Positions 23,268 through 30,087 of a stretch of DNA of 34,611 nt are shown one piece after another (position 1 is the first letter of the stretch; every line of letters begins with the position of its first letter). A model generated the notes under the pieces. It had not been told where the DNA came from, made no database searches, and saw only the letters and a program-made list of their open reading frames with translations. The position numbers and the translations under genes are program-made. Source of the stretch: Candidatus Kaiserbacteria bacterium (GTDB lineage: Bacteria > Patescibacteriota > Minisyncoccia > Phycocordibacterales > UBA2100); NCBI GenBank assembly GCA_016217965.1, contig JACRFI010000010.1:1-34611 (forward strand). Reading direction: 5' to 3'.

Positions 23268-23732
23268 AATACACGAAATATTGTGATTGGTGCAGTGATA
23301 GTAGTAATCGGATTGGGTGCAGTGTGGTTCGCAATGTCGGATTATGGCGCAAGCCTCTTCGGCGAGAAGACACGCGGAATAACATACAACAATGCAGACG
23401 ATAGCCTGATAAAGCTTGACCTGATACGCCCGGGCGTCACGGTCTTGCCGCATTTTACGGTAACAGGGCAAGCGCGCGGCACGTGGTATTTCGAAGCGAG
23501 CTTTCCGGTTGAAGTTGTTGCGGCGGACGGCAGGCAGCTTGCTATGGGAATTGCGCAAGCACAAGGCGAATGGATGACAGAGGAATTCGTGCCATTTGCT
23601 GCTCAGGTAGAGCTGACTGAGGACTACAGTGGTGCAGCAAAGCTAATATTGCACAAGGACAATCCTTCTGGAGAGGCAGCGAATGATGCGTCTATCGAAC
23701 TGCCCATTGAGATCCTAGATATCCAACAATAA
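23265..23732 (+). CDS. Membrane-anchored Gmad2 (Ig-like) domain protein
   Basis: A 155-aa protein with an N-terminal TM anchor (about 5-24) and an extracytoplasmic Gmad2-type immunoglobulin-like domain (about 52-152). Diagnostic pattern: GQARGTWYFEASFPVEVVAADG, then QGEWMTEEFVPFAAQVE, then LILHKDNPSGEAANDASIELPI, as in bacterial spore-germination-associated and sporulation-unrelated Gmad2 proteins common in CPR bacteria. It is presumed to mediate protein or carbohydrate contacts at the cell surface. No catalytic residues. The ATG is supported by TAAAAT 7 nt upstream. The gene ends 24 nt before nth. Confidence 0.88.
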   Translation: MNTRNIVIGAVIVVIGLGAVWFAMSDYGASLFGEKTRGITYNNADDSLIKLDLIRPGVTVLPHFTVTGQARGTWYFEASFPVEVVAADGRQLAMGIAQAQGEWMTEEFVPFAAQVELTEDYSGAAKLILHKDNPSGEAANDASIELPIEILDIQQ

Positions 23733-23744
23733 AAGCAGGGGTGA

Positions 23745-23759
23745 TAGCATCACTCTATG
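23745..23759 (+). promoter_or_regulatory. Extended -10 (TGATAGCAT) positioned for a leaderless ATG start
   Basis: TAGCAT (23745-23750) with TG one base upstream (extended -10) ends 6 nt before the ATG at 23757. No Shine-Dalgarno. Confidence 0.55.
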
Positions 23760-24413
23760 GATTCTGCGGATGGAAGGGCGAGAGCGTTGAGGATGGTGGC
23801 GTACTTAAAGCGTGAGTACTCTAAGCCGAAAAGTGAGTTGAAATACAAAACGCCCTTCCAATTTCTTGTTGCAGTAGTCCTTTCGGCGCAGTGTACGGAC
23901 AAATTGGTGAACAAAGTGACAGAAACTCTCTTTAAGAAATACAAGACAGCCTCCGATTTTGCTAGGGCAAATCCTGTCGACTTCGAAAAAGAAGTAGCTC
24001 GTGTCTCTTTTTTTCGCAACAAAGCGAAAGCCATAATTGGTGCGGCAAAAATAGTTGAGCATCAGTACGCCGGCAAAGTCCCAAATGACGCCGACCTTCT
24101 TCAAAAATTGCCAGGCGTCGGCTACAAGACTGCACACGTGGTGTTAGGTGAGCTGTACGACACGTGGCCGGGGATACCCACGGATACGCATGTAAAACGA
24201 TTTGCGCGCAAATTCGATCTCACGCACCACACGGATCTAAAAAAGATATCTAAGGATCTCGAGGCGCTCATTCCGAAAAAAGATTGGAAGTATGTGAATA
24301 ATGGACTTGTGCTGTATGGGCGTTATATTTGCAAAGCACGGAGGCACGACTGTTTGCAGCATCCGCTCACAAAATTGTGGCCGGAAGCCGCCGAGCGTTG
24401 GCCCCGCACCTAA
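23757..24413 (+). CDS. nth: Endonuclease III with incomplete Fe-S loop
   Basis: A 218-aa bifunctional DNA glycosylase/AP lyase removing oxidised pyrimidines. The helix-hairpin-helix is LPGVGYKTAHVV (118-129) with catalytic Lys124; the catalytic Asp is D143 in TDTHVKRF. SAQCTD (43-48) matches the family N-terminal motif. The C-terminal iron-sulphur loop should be Cys-x6-Cys-x2-Cys-x5-Cys. Here C192 and C199 remain, but the third position is His202 and the fourth Trp208, so a normal [4Fe-4S] cluster cannot form. The glycosylase core is otherwise intact. Spacing 6 nt from the -10 supports the ATG at 23757. Confidence 0.93.
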   Translation: MDSADGRARALRMVAYLKREYSKPKSELKYKTPFQFLVAVVLSAQCTDKLVNKVTETLFKKYKTASDFARANPVDFEKEVARVSFFRNKAKAIIGAAKIVEHQYAGKVPNDADLLQKLPGVGYKTAHVVLGELYDTWPGIPTDTHVKRFARKFDLTHHTDLKKISKDLEALIPKKDWKYVNNGLVLYGRYICKARRHDCLQHPLTKLWPEAAERWPRT

Positions 24414-24537
24414 TTTTGGCTTAGCCAATCCCGTCTATGACAATCCCAAACTCGCTGACAAGGCATACTCTAGACTTTGTTGAACAATCTGATTCAGTTG
24501 TCGAAAGCCAAAATTGGTTCATGGGCAAGCCCCGCAC
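24412..24537. repeat. Inverted and direct repeats in the nth-hydrolase gap
   Basis: AATTTTGGCTT (24412-24422) is the exact reverse complement of AAGCCAAAATT (24505-24515). A 9-nt direct repeat GCCCCGCAC occurs at 24401-24409 (in the nth end) and 24529-24537 (just before the next ATG). No gene is evident. A short duplicated or palindromic insertion is possible. Confidence 0.4.
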
Positions 24538-24542
24538 ATAGT

Positions 24543-25292
24543 ATGAAGACAATAGTTCAAAATCTGGCGGTTGAGTATGACGACCAGGGTTCTGGTCCTG
24601 TGGTTTTGATGTTGCACGGGTGGAAGGACTCGCTTCGTACATTCGACGCATTGATTCCGTATCTAGCGAAGCACAGGATAGTGCGGCTCGATCTGCCGGG
24701 GTTTGGCGGCAGCGAGATGCCAAGAAACACCTGGAATATCGCCGCGTATGTCGATTTTGTGCGTAGCTTTGTCGAGAAAATGAATTTGCAGGTGGATACC
24801 ATTGTCGGCCATTCATTTGGTGGCCGCATTGCCATCAGGGGTGTGGGGAGCAGAATATTGAAACCGAAACGAATGGTTCTTATTGCGGCGGCGGGCTTAG
24901 CAAAAAGACGGACACTTCGAAATCAATTGTTGGGTGCAATGGCGAAAATTGGGAGATTTGTGACGATGGTCCCGCCTTTCAGCCTGTGGCGTAACCAACT
25001 TCGCCAAGCGCTCTATGAATCGATAGGAAGCGATTATTTTACCGCAGGAGCTCTCAAAGATACTTTCGTTTCTGTGGTTGCAGAAAACCTGAGCGAATTT
25101 GCTTCAAAGATCACCGTGCCTACTCTCATCGTTTGGGGAAAGAATGATACGACGACTCCTCTCGAGCAAGCTATCCGGATCAAAGAGCTGGTCCATGGTT
25201 CTACTCTGCGAGTCGTTGATACCGCGGGCCATTTCGTGCATCGCGAGATGTCAGGTGAGGTAGCCAAGTCAATAGAAGAATTTCTCGTATGA
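24543..25292 (+). CDS. Alpha/beta hydrolase
   Basis: A 249-aa cytoplasmic alpha/beta-hydrolase-fold enzyme. Oxyanion-hole HGW (25-27), nucleophile Ser91 in VGHSFGGR, acidic residue in WGKNDTTTP and catalytic His in TAGHFVHRE form a complete triad, with LDLPGFGGSE in the usual place. Such enzymes are esterases, C-C hydrolases or lactonases; the substrate is unknown. An upstream TTG (24477) would add 22 residues without family support, so the ATG at 24543 is preferred. The stop overlaps the murF start (ATGA), indicating coupling with peptidoglycan synthesis, a pairing that may reflect lipid or precursor processing but is only contextual. Confidence 0.88.
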   Translation: MKTIVQNLAVEYDDQGSGPVVLMLHGWKDSLRTFDALIPYLAKHRIVRLDLPGFGGSEMPRNTWNIAAYVDFVRSFVEKMNLQVDTIVGHSFGGRIAIRGVGSRILKPKRMVLIAAAGLAKRRTLRNQLLGAMAKIGRFVTMVPPFSLWRNQLRQALYESIGSDYFTAGALKDTFVSVVAENLSEFASKITVPTLIVWGKNDTTTPLEQAIRIKELVHGSTLRVVDTAGHFVHREMSGEVAKSIEEFLV

Positions 25293-26719
25293 CCCTGACT
25301 CGTTGGCTTTCACGCAGGGATCCGCGCTACATCCGCTCGCTCGTCTACATGCTGCAGGCGAGCGAATATGACATCGCACATTTTTGGCGCTGGCACGAGC
25401 GGACGAACGATTTTAGCGCCGTCGAAAAGAGAAAAAAGTTAGTGTTCACCCCGAAAGCAATTGCATTACTCGCCATAGGATGGCTTACCGTTCCTCTCGT
25501 TATATTTCTCAGTGGTATCGCTATCACACACCATGTTTTTCCTTGGAATTACGTCGTTGCTCTCATCCTTATCCTTGAATTGCCGCTTTTCGTGTTGTTC
25601 GACATTCTTGTAACGCTGGCCTTGTTGCGCCTCATCCAGGCTCCTGTCGAATATGTGCTGAAGAGCAGAGCGAAACAGACGCTTGCTTCGCACAAGGCAG
25701 TGAAGATAGCCATCGCGGGAAGTTTCGGAAAAACATCAATGCGCGAGATTTTGAAGACGGTGCTCAGCGAAGGGAAGAAGCTCGCGGCGCCTGGTGGGAG
25801 CCAGAATACTCCACTTGGCATCGCGAAATTCGTTTCCACGCTGAAGGGGGATGAAGACGTGCTAATTTTTGAACTTGGAGAATATTATCCCGGCGATGTC
25901 AGCAAACTGTGCAAGATCGTACGGCCGACGATTGGCATTATCACGGGCGTGAATGAAGCACATCTGGAAAAGTTCAAAACGCTAGAACGAACTGCGGCAA
26001 CAATTTTCGAGCTTGCTGATTATCTGAACGGCGAAACCGTGTATGTGAACGGAGAGAATGATATTTCGAGGGGCGAAGCGCGAGAGAGCCACGTTCTCTA
26101 CAGCAGGGAAGGGGCCGCATCATGGAAAGTTTCAAATCCGCATACCGGACTCGACGGAACGTCATTTGTGTTGACTAGGGGCGATGTTCGTATCGAGGCG
26201 CACTCAAAGCTCTTGGGGTTACACCACATTGGGCCACTCGCCGCGGCAGCAGATATCGCGTCTCGTCTAGGCCTCGCACCACAGGAGGTACAGGCAGGAA
26301 TCAGCAAGACGCATGCGTTCGACCATAGATTAGAGCCAGAAACAGAAGGGGCCGGAGTTACGACGCTCGATGATAGTTACAATGGAAATCCAGATGGTGT
26401 AAAAGCAGTCATTGAATTCCTCGCGACTTTGAAGGGCAGACGGATCTATGTGACGCCTGGATTAGTTGAAATGGGTGCAAGAAAAGAAGAAGTACATAAG
26501 GAGATAGGCAGACAGCTTGCGCAGGCGGGAATCGAGAAAGTGATACTCATAAGAAACTCAGTTACCCCCTTCATAGAGCGCGGCCTCAAAGAATCGGGGT
26601 ATAAAGGTGAGCTTATCTGGTTCGATGAGGGTCTTGCCGCCTATAAAGCGTTGCCTCAAATGACGGTAAAGGGCGACATCGTATTGCTTCAAAATGACTG
26701 GCCGGACCAATATTTTTAG
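25289..26719 (+). CDS. murF: MurF-like UDP-MurNAc-tripeptide--D-Ala-D-Ala ligase with N-terminal TM domain
   Basis: A 476-aa Mur ligase. Residues 1-130 are an extra N-terminal region with hydrophobic segments near 55-78 and 88-115 that would hold the enzyme at the membrane; cytoplasmic MurF lacks this. The ATP-binding motif is GSFGKTS (144-150), followed by NTPLG, the ELGEYYPGDV block, TGVNEAHLEKF, HRLEP and DDSYNGNPDG, the MurF-type C-terminal motif. It completes the UDP-MurNAc-pentapeptide. Membrane-tethered versions occur in CPR genomes, perhaps to couple to lipid-linked steps. It overlaps the hydrolase by 4 nt and is followed after 18 nt by ddl, which makes the dipeptide it uses. Confidence 0.9.
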   Translation: MTLTRWLSRRDPRYIRSLVYMLQASEYDIAHFWRWHERTNDFSAVEKRKKLVFTPKAIALLAIGWLTVPLVIFLSGIAITHHVFPWNYVVALILILELPLFVLFDILVTLALLRLIQAPVEYVLKSRAKQTLASHKAVKIAIAGSFGKTSMREILKTVLSEGKKLAAPGGSQNTPLGIAKFVSTLKGDEDVLIFELGEYYPGDVSKLCKIVRPTIGIITGVNEAHLEKFKTLERTAATIFELADYLNGETVYVNGENDISRGEARESHVLYSREGAASWKVSNPHTGLDGTSFVLTRGDVRIEAHSKLLGLHHIGPLAAAADIASRLGLAPQEVQAGISKTHAFDHRLEPETEGAGVTTLDDSYNGNPDGVKAVIEFLATLKGRRIYVTPGLVEMGARKEEVHKEIGRQLAQAGIEKVILIRNSVTPFIERGLKESGYKGELIWFDEGLAAYKALPQMTVKGDIVLLQNDWPDQYF

Positions 26720-26725
26720 ACAGTG

Positions 26726-26740
26726 TATACTGCGAATATG
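26726..26740 (+). promoter_or_regulatory. -10 TATACT positioned for a leaderless ATG start of ddl
   Basis: TATACT (26726-26731), near consensus, ends 6 nt before the ATG at 26738. It begins 7 nt after the murF stop, so ddl has its own promoter although it follows murF closely. Confidence 0.6.
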
Positions 26741-27901
26741 AAGGCGATTGCGGTCATATTCGGAGGGAGGAGTGCGGAACATGATGTTTCGATAATTACC
26801 GCGCATATTCCTATCATCGATACGCTCCTCTCTTGCGAGAAATTCGACGTGTGGCCGGTGTATATAACTAAAGAAGGTGATTGGTATTCGGACAAGGCAA
26901 TGAATGAGTTGGCATATTTCAAGAAACCTGGATGGGAAGAGAGGTTGAAGGGTTTAAAAAAAGTCGATCTATCGTTCGACGATGGCCTTACGTTGAAATG
27001 GCCGGGGATGTTTGGGAAATCGCAGAAAATAGATGTCGTATTTCCCTCGTTGCATGGAACATACGGTGAAGACGGGAGTTTGATGGGACTTCTTCGGATG
27101 GCGAATGTCCCGTTCGTAGGGTGCGATATTTTTGGTTCAGCCGTTGCGATGGATAAGGTGCTCACTAAGCAGGTGATAGCGGCGGAGGGCATGCCCGTCG
27201 TTCCGTATGTTTGGTTTTTAAAATCGGATTGGGAGAAAGAAAAAACTAACATTTTGGAGAGCATTAAAAAACTGCAATGGCCGCTTTTTGTGAAGCCAGT
27301 CCATCTTGGTTCATCTATAGGAATGGCAAAAGTAAAAAATGATGCGGAACTAGAAAATGCGATTGAAGTGGCTCTTCATTACGACAATAAAGTTTTGGTC
27401 GAAGAAGGCATCGAACCGTTGATAGAAATTACTTTACCGATCATGGGAAATGATGAAGTTCGCACCGCGAATTGCGAACGACCGCTCAACAAGACTGAAT
27501 TCTTCAATTTCAGTGATAAATATCTCTCTGGCGGAAAGAAAGGAGGAGGGAAGGGGGCTAACAGCGAATACAGCGAAATTCCGGCTGATATCGGGGAGGA
27601 ATTAACACGAGAGTTCAAAGAGTTGGGGACGAAAGTCTACAAAGCTCTCGATCTATCCGGAATTGCGCGCGTTGATTTTCTTATGCATGCGGGTACGAAG
27701 AAAATCTATGTGAACGAAGTAAACACGTTGCCTGGCAGCCTGTATCATCACAATTGGAAAAAGGCAGGAGTTTCGAATATGGATCTTGTTCTTGGACTTG
27801 TGAAATTAGCCGAGGAGAGGTTTGAGAAACAAAAAAATACGACCTTCGCATTCCAGTCGGATATTTTGCAGAAAGTTGGCGGTTCTAAGACTCAACATTA
27901 G
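26738..27901 (+). CDS. ddl: D-alanine--D-alanine ligase
   Basis: A 387-aa ATP-grasp ligase making D-Ala-D-Ala for peptidoglycan. Motifs: VIFGGRSAEHDVS at the start, PSLHGTYGEDGSLMG, VKPVHLGSSIGM (ATP/lysine segment), VEEGIE, DFLMH and VNEVNTLPGSL with metal ligands. The insert rich in Gly/Lys (GGKKGGGKG) before the EIPADI segment is longer than in E. coli Ddl. A GTG at 26723 would add five residues inside the -10, so the ATG at 26738 is preferred. The 3' end overlaps, tail to tail by 17 nt, a small minus-strand gene. Pairs functionally with murF upstream. Confidence 0.95.
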   Translation: MKAIAVIFGGRSAEHDVSIITAHIPIIDTLLSCEKFDVWPVYITKEGDWYSDKAMNELAYFKKPGWEERLKGLKKVDLSFDDGLTLKWPGMFGKSQKIDVVFPSLHGTYGEDGSLMGLLRMANVPFVGCDIFGSAVAMDKVLTKQVIAAEGMPVVPYVWFLKSDWEKEKTNILESIKKLQWPLFVKPVHLGSSIGMAKVKNDAELENAIEVALHYDNKVLVEEGIEPLIEITLPIMGNDEVRTANCERPLNKTEFFNFSDKYLSGGKKGGGKGANSEYSEIPADIGEELTREFKELGTKVYKALDLSGIARVDFLMHAGTKKIYVNEVNTLPGSLYHHNWKKAGVSNMDLVLGLVKLAEERFEKQKNTTFAFQSDILQKVGGSKTQH

Positions 27902-28199
27902 CTTGTTTGTTCGCAACCTCCTGAATCTGCTCGATTGTGAGGCGGCCTTCGCGAAGCGCCTGTGAAATAAGCGAAGGGGCTCTTTCGCTTTTTCTGTCGT
28001 CAAATACTTCGGCGAGGAATGCTGCTTCAATGAGAACCCTCTGTATTCGTCTTGCCATATCAGAGCCAGATAGACGAGACGCACCGCCCGCTGCAAGTTG
28101 CACAGCAGCGAGCATTTCCGGCTTGTCAGACAACGCATCATGGATTTCCTCTAAGAAAGCGAGAGAAGGGTCACGTATACGCTCAATTGAATCGGTCAT
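27885..28199 (-). CDS. Small helical protein of unknown function
   Basis: A 104-aa, probably cytoplasmic, predominantly alpha-helical protein rich in Ala, Glu, Arg and Leu, without TM segments or Cys. Two helical halves are suggested: FLEEIHDALSDKPEMLAAVQLAAGG and RRIQRVLIEAAFLAEVFDDRK, then a C-terminal GRLTIEQIQEVANKQ. I recognise no family. The open frame extends upstream to 28388, but the ATG at 28199 is supported by TACATT ending 6 nt before it. It is divergent from the HAD-IB gene across 79 nt that hold both promoters, and overlaps ddl at its 3' end by 17 nt. Confidence 0.6.
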   Translation of the reverse strand: MTDSIERIRDPSLAFLEEIHDALSDKPEMLAAVQLAAGGASRLSGSDMARRIQRVLIEAAFLAEVFDDRKSERAPSLISQALREGRLTIEQIQEVANKQANVES

Positions 28200-28278
28200 A
28201 CTGCAAATGTAATGCAATAGGCCATGTTCGTCCATAATAGAAATATGTACCTGGTTTTGGAAGTGATAAAATACCGAC
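28200..28278. promoter_or_regulatory. Back-to-back leaderless promoters
   Basis: Leftward: TACATT (28206-28211) ends 6 nt before the ATG at 28199. Rightward: TAAAAT (28267-28272), with TG one base upstream (extended -10), ends 6 nt before the ATG at 28279. Both divergent genes therefore show the same start geometry within 79 nt. Confidence 0.6.
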
Positions 28279-28971
28279 ATGCAGGAAAAAAGGCGTGTAG
28301 CAATATTTGACGTGGACGGTACGATTTTCCGCTCCAGCCTCCTCATACAGCTTGTGAACCAACTAATGCTGGATGGCGCTTTTCCCAAAGAAGCTGAAGC
28401 GGTATACGAACGAGAGCGCAGGAAATGGCTGGATAGAGAGGGGGACTACGGGGAATACGTGGAGGCCTTGGTCGCGGCATTCCGAAAGCATCTAAAAGGT
28501 GTCCATTACAGTGCGCTTGCTGATGCCGCTGACAGAATGGTAGAGAGTAAATGGAAGCAAACATATCGCTACACTCGCGACCTTTTGCCTGAGCTGAAAA
28601 AGAAAGGGTACTTCCTGCTTGCAGTCTCGCATTCTCCGAAGACGGTCTTGGACAAATTCTGCCCACGCCTTGGATTCGATAAGGCCTACGGCATTGTCTA
28701 CGAAATTGGCCCCCAGGAGCTTTTTACGGGTGGAGTCATTGACGAACATTTGATATACAACAAGGCCAATATTGTGAAGCGCGCAGTCGAAAATGAGAAT
28801 CTCACACTGTCACACTCAATAGGAGTAGGGGACACTGAATCCGACATCCCGTTCCTCGAAATGGTCGCGAGGCCCATCTGTTTCAATCCGAACATGAAGT
28901 TATACAAGACAGCAAAGCGGATGAAGTGGAAGGTGATAGTGGAGAGAAAAGATGTCGTATACGAACTCTAA
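28279..28971 (+). CDS. HAD-superfamily IB hydrolase (phosphoserine-phosphatase-like)
   Basis: A 230-aa HAD hydrolase of subfamily IB. Motif I is FDVDGTIF (nucleophile Asp), motif II Ser in LLAVSHSP, a basic KANIVKRAV helix supplies the Lys, and motif IV is GVGDTESDIPFLEMV. Between motifs I and II a helical cap (about 25-100) carries WLDREGDYGEYVEAL. The same layout occurs in SerB and in CicA/1-acyl-glycerol-phosphate-linked HAD-IB proteins, so the substrate (phosphoserine, lipid or other phosphate) is open. Start ATG is fixed by the extended -10 TGATAAAAT 6 nt upstream. Confidence 0.92.
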   Translation: MQEKRRVAIFDVDGTIFRSSLLIQLVNQLMLDGAFPKEAEAVYERERRKWLDREGDYGEYVEALVAAFRKHLKGVHYSALADAADRMVESKWKQTYRYTRDLLPELKKKGYFLLAVSHSPKTVLDKFCPRLGFDKAYGIVYEIGPQELFTGGVIDEHLIYNKANIVKRAVENENLTLSHSIGVGDTESDIPFLEMVARPICFNPNMKLYKTAKRMKWKVIVERKDVVYEL

Positions 28972-29070
28972 TTTCCAATTTTCAATCAAATCCCAATGAA
29001 TCAATTTTCAAACATTGCAACATTGAAAATTCATTGGAAATTGAGAATTGTAAATTGAAAATTTGCTCTC
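28972..29070. repeat. AT-rich imperfect palindrome (TTTTCAAT/ATTGAAAA type)
   Basis: The whole 99-nt gap is a long imperfect hairpin. CCAATGAA (28993-29000) and ATTTTCAA (29004-29011) pair with TTGAAAAT (29023-29030) and TTCATTGG (29030-29037), and further ATTTTCAAT/ATTGAAAAT units flank them. It resembles the AATTTTCAAT-type intergenic repeats I associate with Parcubacteria genomes (from memory, not checked). Confidence 0.7.
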
Positions 29071-29859
29071 ATGCCAGAAATAACTAAATTCCGACGAAAA
29101 GTAATGTCGTATTGGAGACGTCATGGACGCCATAATCTTCCCTGGCGTAAAACGCAAGATCCATACAAGATTCTTGTATCGGAAATGATGTTGCAGCAAA
29201 CCCAAGTGTCGCGAGTGATCCCGAAATACGAAGAATTTTTGAAGAAGTTTCCAACTGTGCAAGCACTGGCAAAAGCACCTCTTATCGAAGTGTTGCGAGT
29301 TTGGAGCGGGCTCGGATATAACCGTCGCGCGAAATTCCTACACGACGCAGCAAAACAGGTCGCGGAAAGGCATGATGGGCATTTTCCGAGGGAATATGCG
29401 GAATTGCGAGCATTGCCCGGGGTTGGGGACTACACGGCAAAAGCGATTCAAGTGTTTTCTCTCAACGAATCAGAGCTCTTACTGGAAACAAATATTCGTA
29501 CAGTGTACCTGCATACCTTTTTTTCAAACACGAGTAAGGTATCCGACCGTAAGTTGCATCCATACGTAGAAAGGGCAGCAAGAGGGCAAAATCCGCGAAC
29601 ATGGCACTGGGCACTTATGGATTACGGAGCACATCTCAAGAAAAGTGGAGTGAAGTTAAATTCGAAAAGTGCGCATTATACGAAGCAGTCGAAATTCGAA
29701 GGCTCGTTACGGCAAATGCGCGGAGCAATATTGCGAGCACATGCCAAGGGAGATAGCCTTTCTTCGATTAAAGCTACAAACAAGCAGAATTTCGAAAAAG
29801 CATTCACATCGTTGGTTCGAGACGGGTTAGTACCGATGTCAAAGGGCGGCGCTTCTTAA
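29071..29859 (+). CDS. mutY: MutY-like adenine glycosylase lacking the Fe-S loop cysteines
   Basis: A 262-aa HhH-GPD DNA glycosylase. MutY-type features are present: LPWR (23-26), the catalytic Glu38 in SEMMLQQTQV, and LPGVGDYTAKAI (115-126). The second catalytic residue, Asp in the LDGN motif, is replaced by Glu139 in LLETN. The Cys-x6-Cys-x2-Cys-x5-Cys loop is wholly absent: the segment after MDYGAH (about 183-208) is Lys/Ser-rich with no Cys. There is no full NUDIX-like 8-oxoG recognition domain, only a ~55-residue C-terminal winged-helix-like tail. It may be a cluster-free MutY or a relative with altered specificity. Upstream lies the AT-rich palindrome; no clear Shine-Dalgarno. Confidence 0.85.
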   Translation: MPEITKFRRKVMSYWRRHGRHNLPWRKTQDPYKILVSEMMLQQTQVSRVIPKYEEFLKKFPTVQALAKAPLIEVLRVWSGLGYNRRAKFLHDAAKQVAERHDGHFPREYAELRALPGVGDYTAKAIQVFSLNESELLLETNIRTVYLHTFFSNTSKVSDRKLHPYVERAARGQNPRTWHWALMDYGAHLKKSGVKLNSKSAHYTKQSKFEGSLRQMRGAILRAHAKGDSLSSIKATNKQNFEKAFTSLVRDGLVPMSKGGAS

Positions 29860-29880
29860 GCTTGACCCGCCCCTCCCTAG

Positions 29881-30030
29881 TTAGCTGAAGAAGAACATTG
29901 CTGCCAGCAACGCTACCAACGACGCCCCGAAGTAGGCTCTGAAAAAAACTGTATTCCGCAAGGAATACGCGATCAGAGCCCACAGCCCGAGGACAGCCGC
30001 AAGCCGCGTGGTTGTCAGGTTCTGTACCAT
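29881..30030 (-). CDS. 49-aa two-helix membrane peptide with a strong Shine-Dalgarno
   Basis: A very short gene: 49 codons from ATG (30030) to TAA (29881-29883). The product has two hydrophobic stretches (about 9-23 and 34-48) joined by a polar/basic turn (SLRNTVFFRAYFG), a plausible helical hairpin. What makes it credible is the ribosome-binding site AGGAGGTG (30034-30041), a full anti-Shine-Dalgarno complement 3 nt from the ATG and the best in the window, where most genes have none. It follows the RNase J gene by 57 nt on the same strand and may be co-transcribed. Function unknown; it resembles no family I know. It is 21 nt from the convergent mutY stop. Confidence 0.72.
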   Translation of the reverse strand: MVQNLTTTRLAAVLGLWALIAYSLRNTVFFRAYFGASLVALLAAMFFFS

Positions 30031-30087
30031 CTTCACCTCCTAGGTTGCGAGAGGACTTTCGTTCAGAAACGCAGTGAAGTCAAGTTT

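Noticed and set aside
28200-28388. Longer N-terminus for the minus-strand 104-aa protein
   Set aside because: The extension runs through the divergent promoter region into the HAD-IB gene, and a -10 box sits 6 nt before the ATG at 28199.
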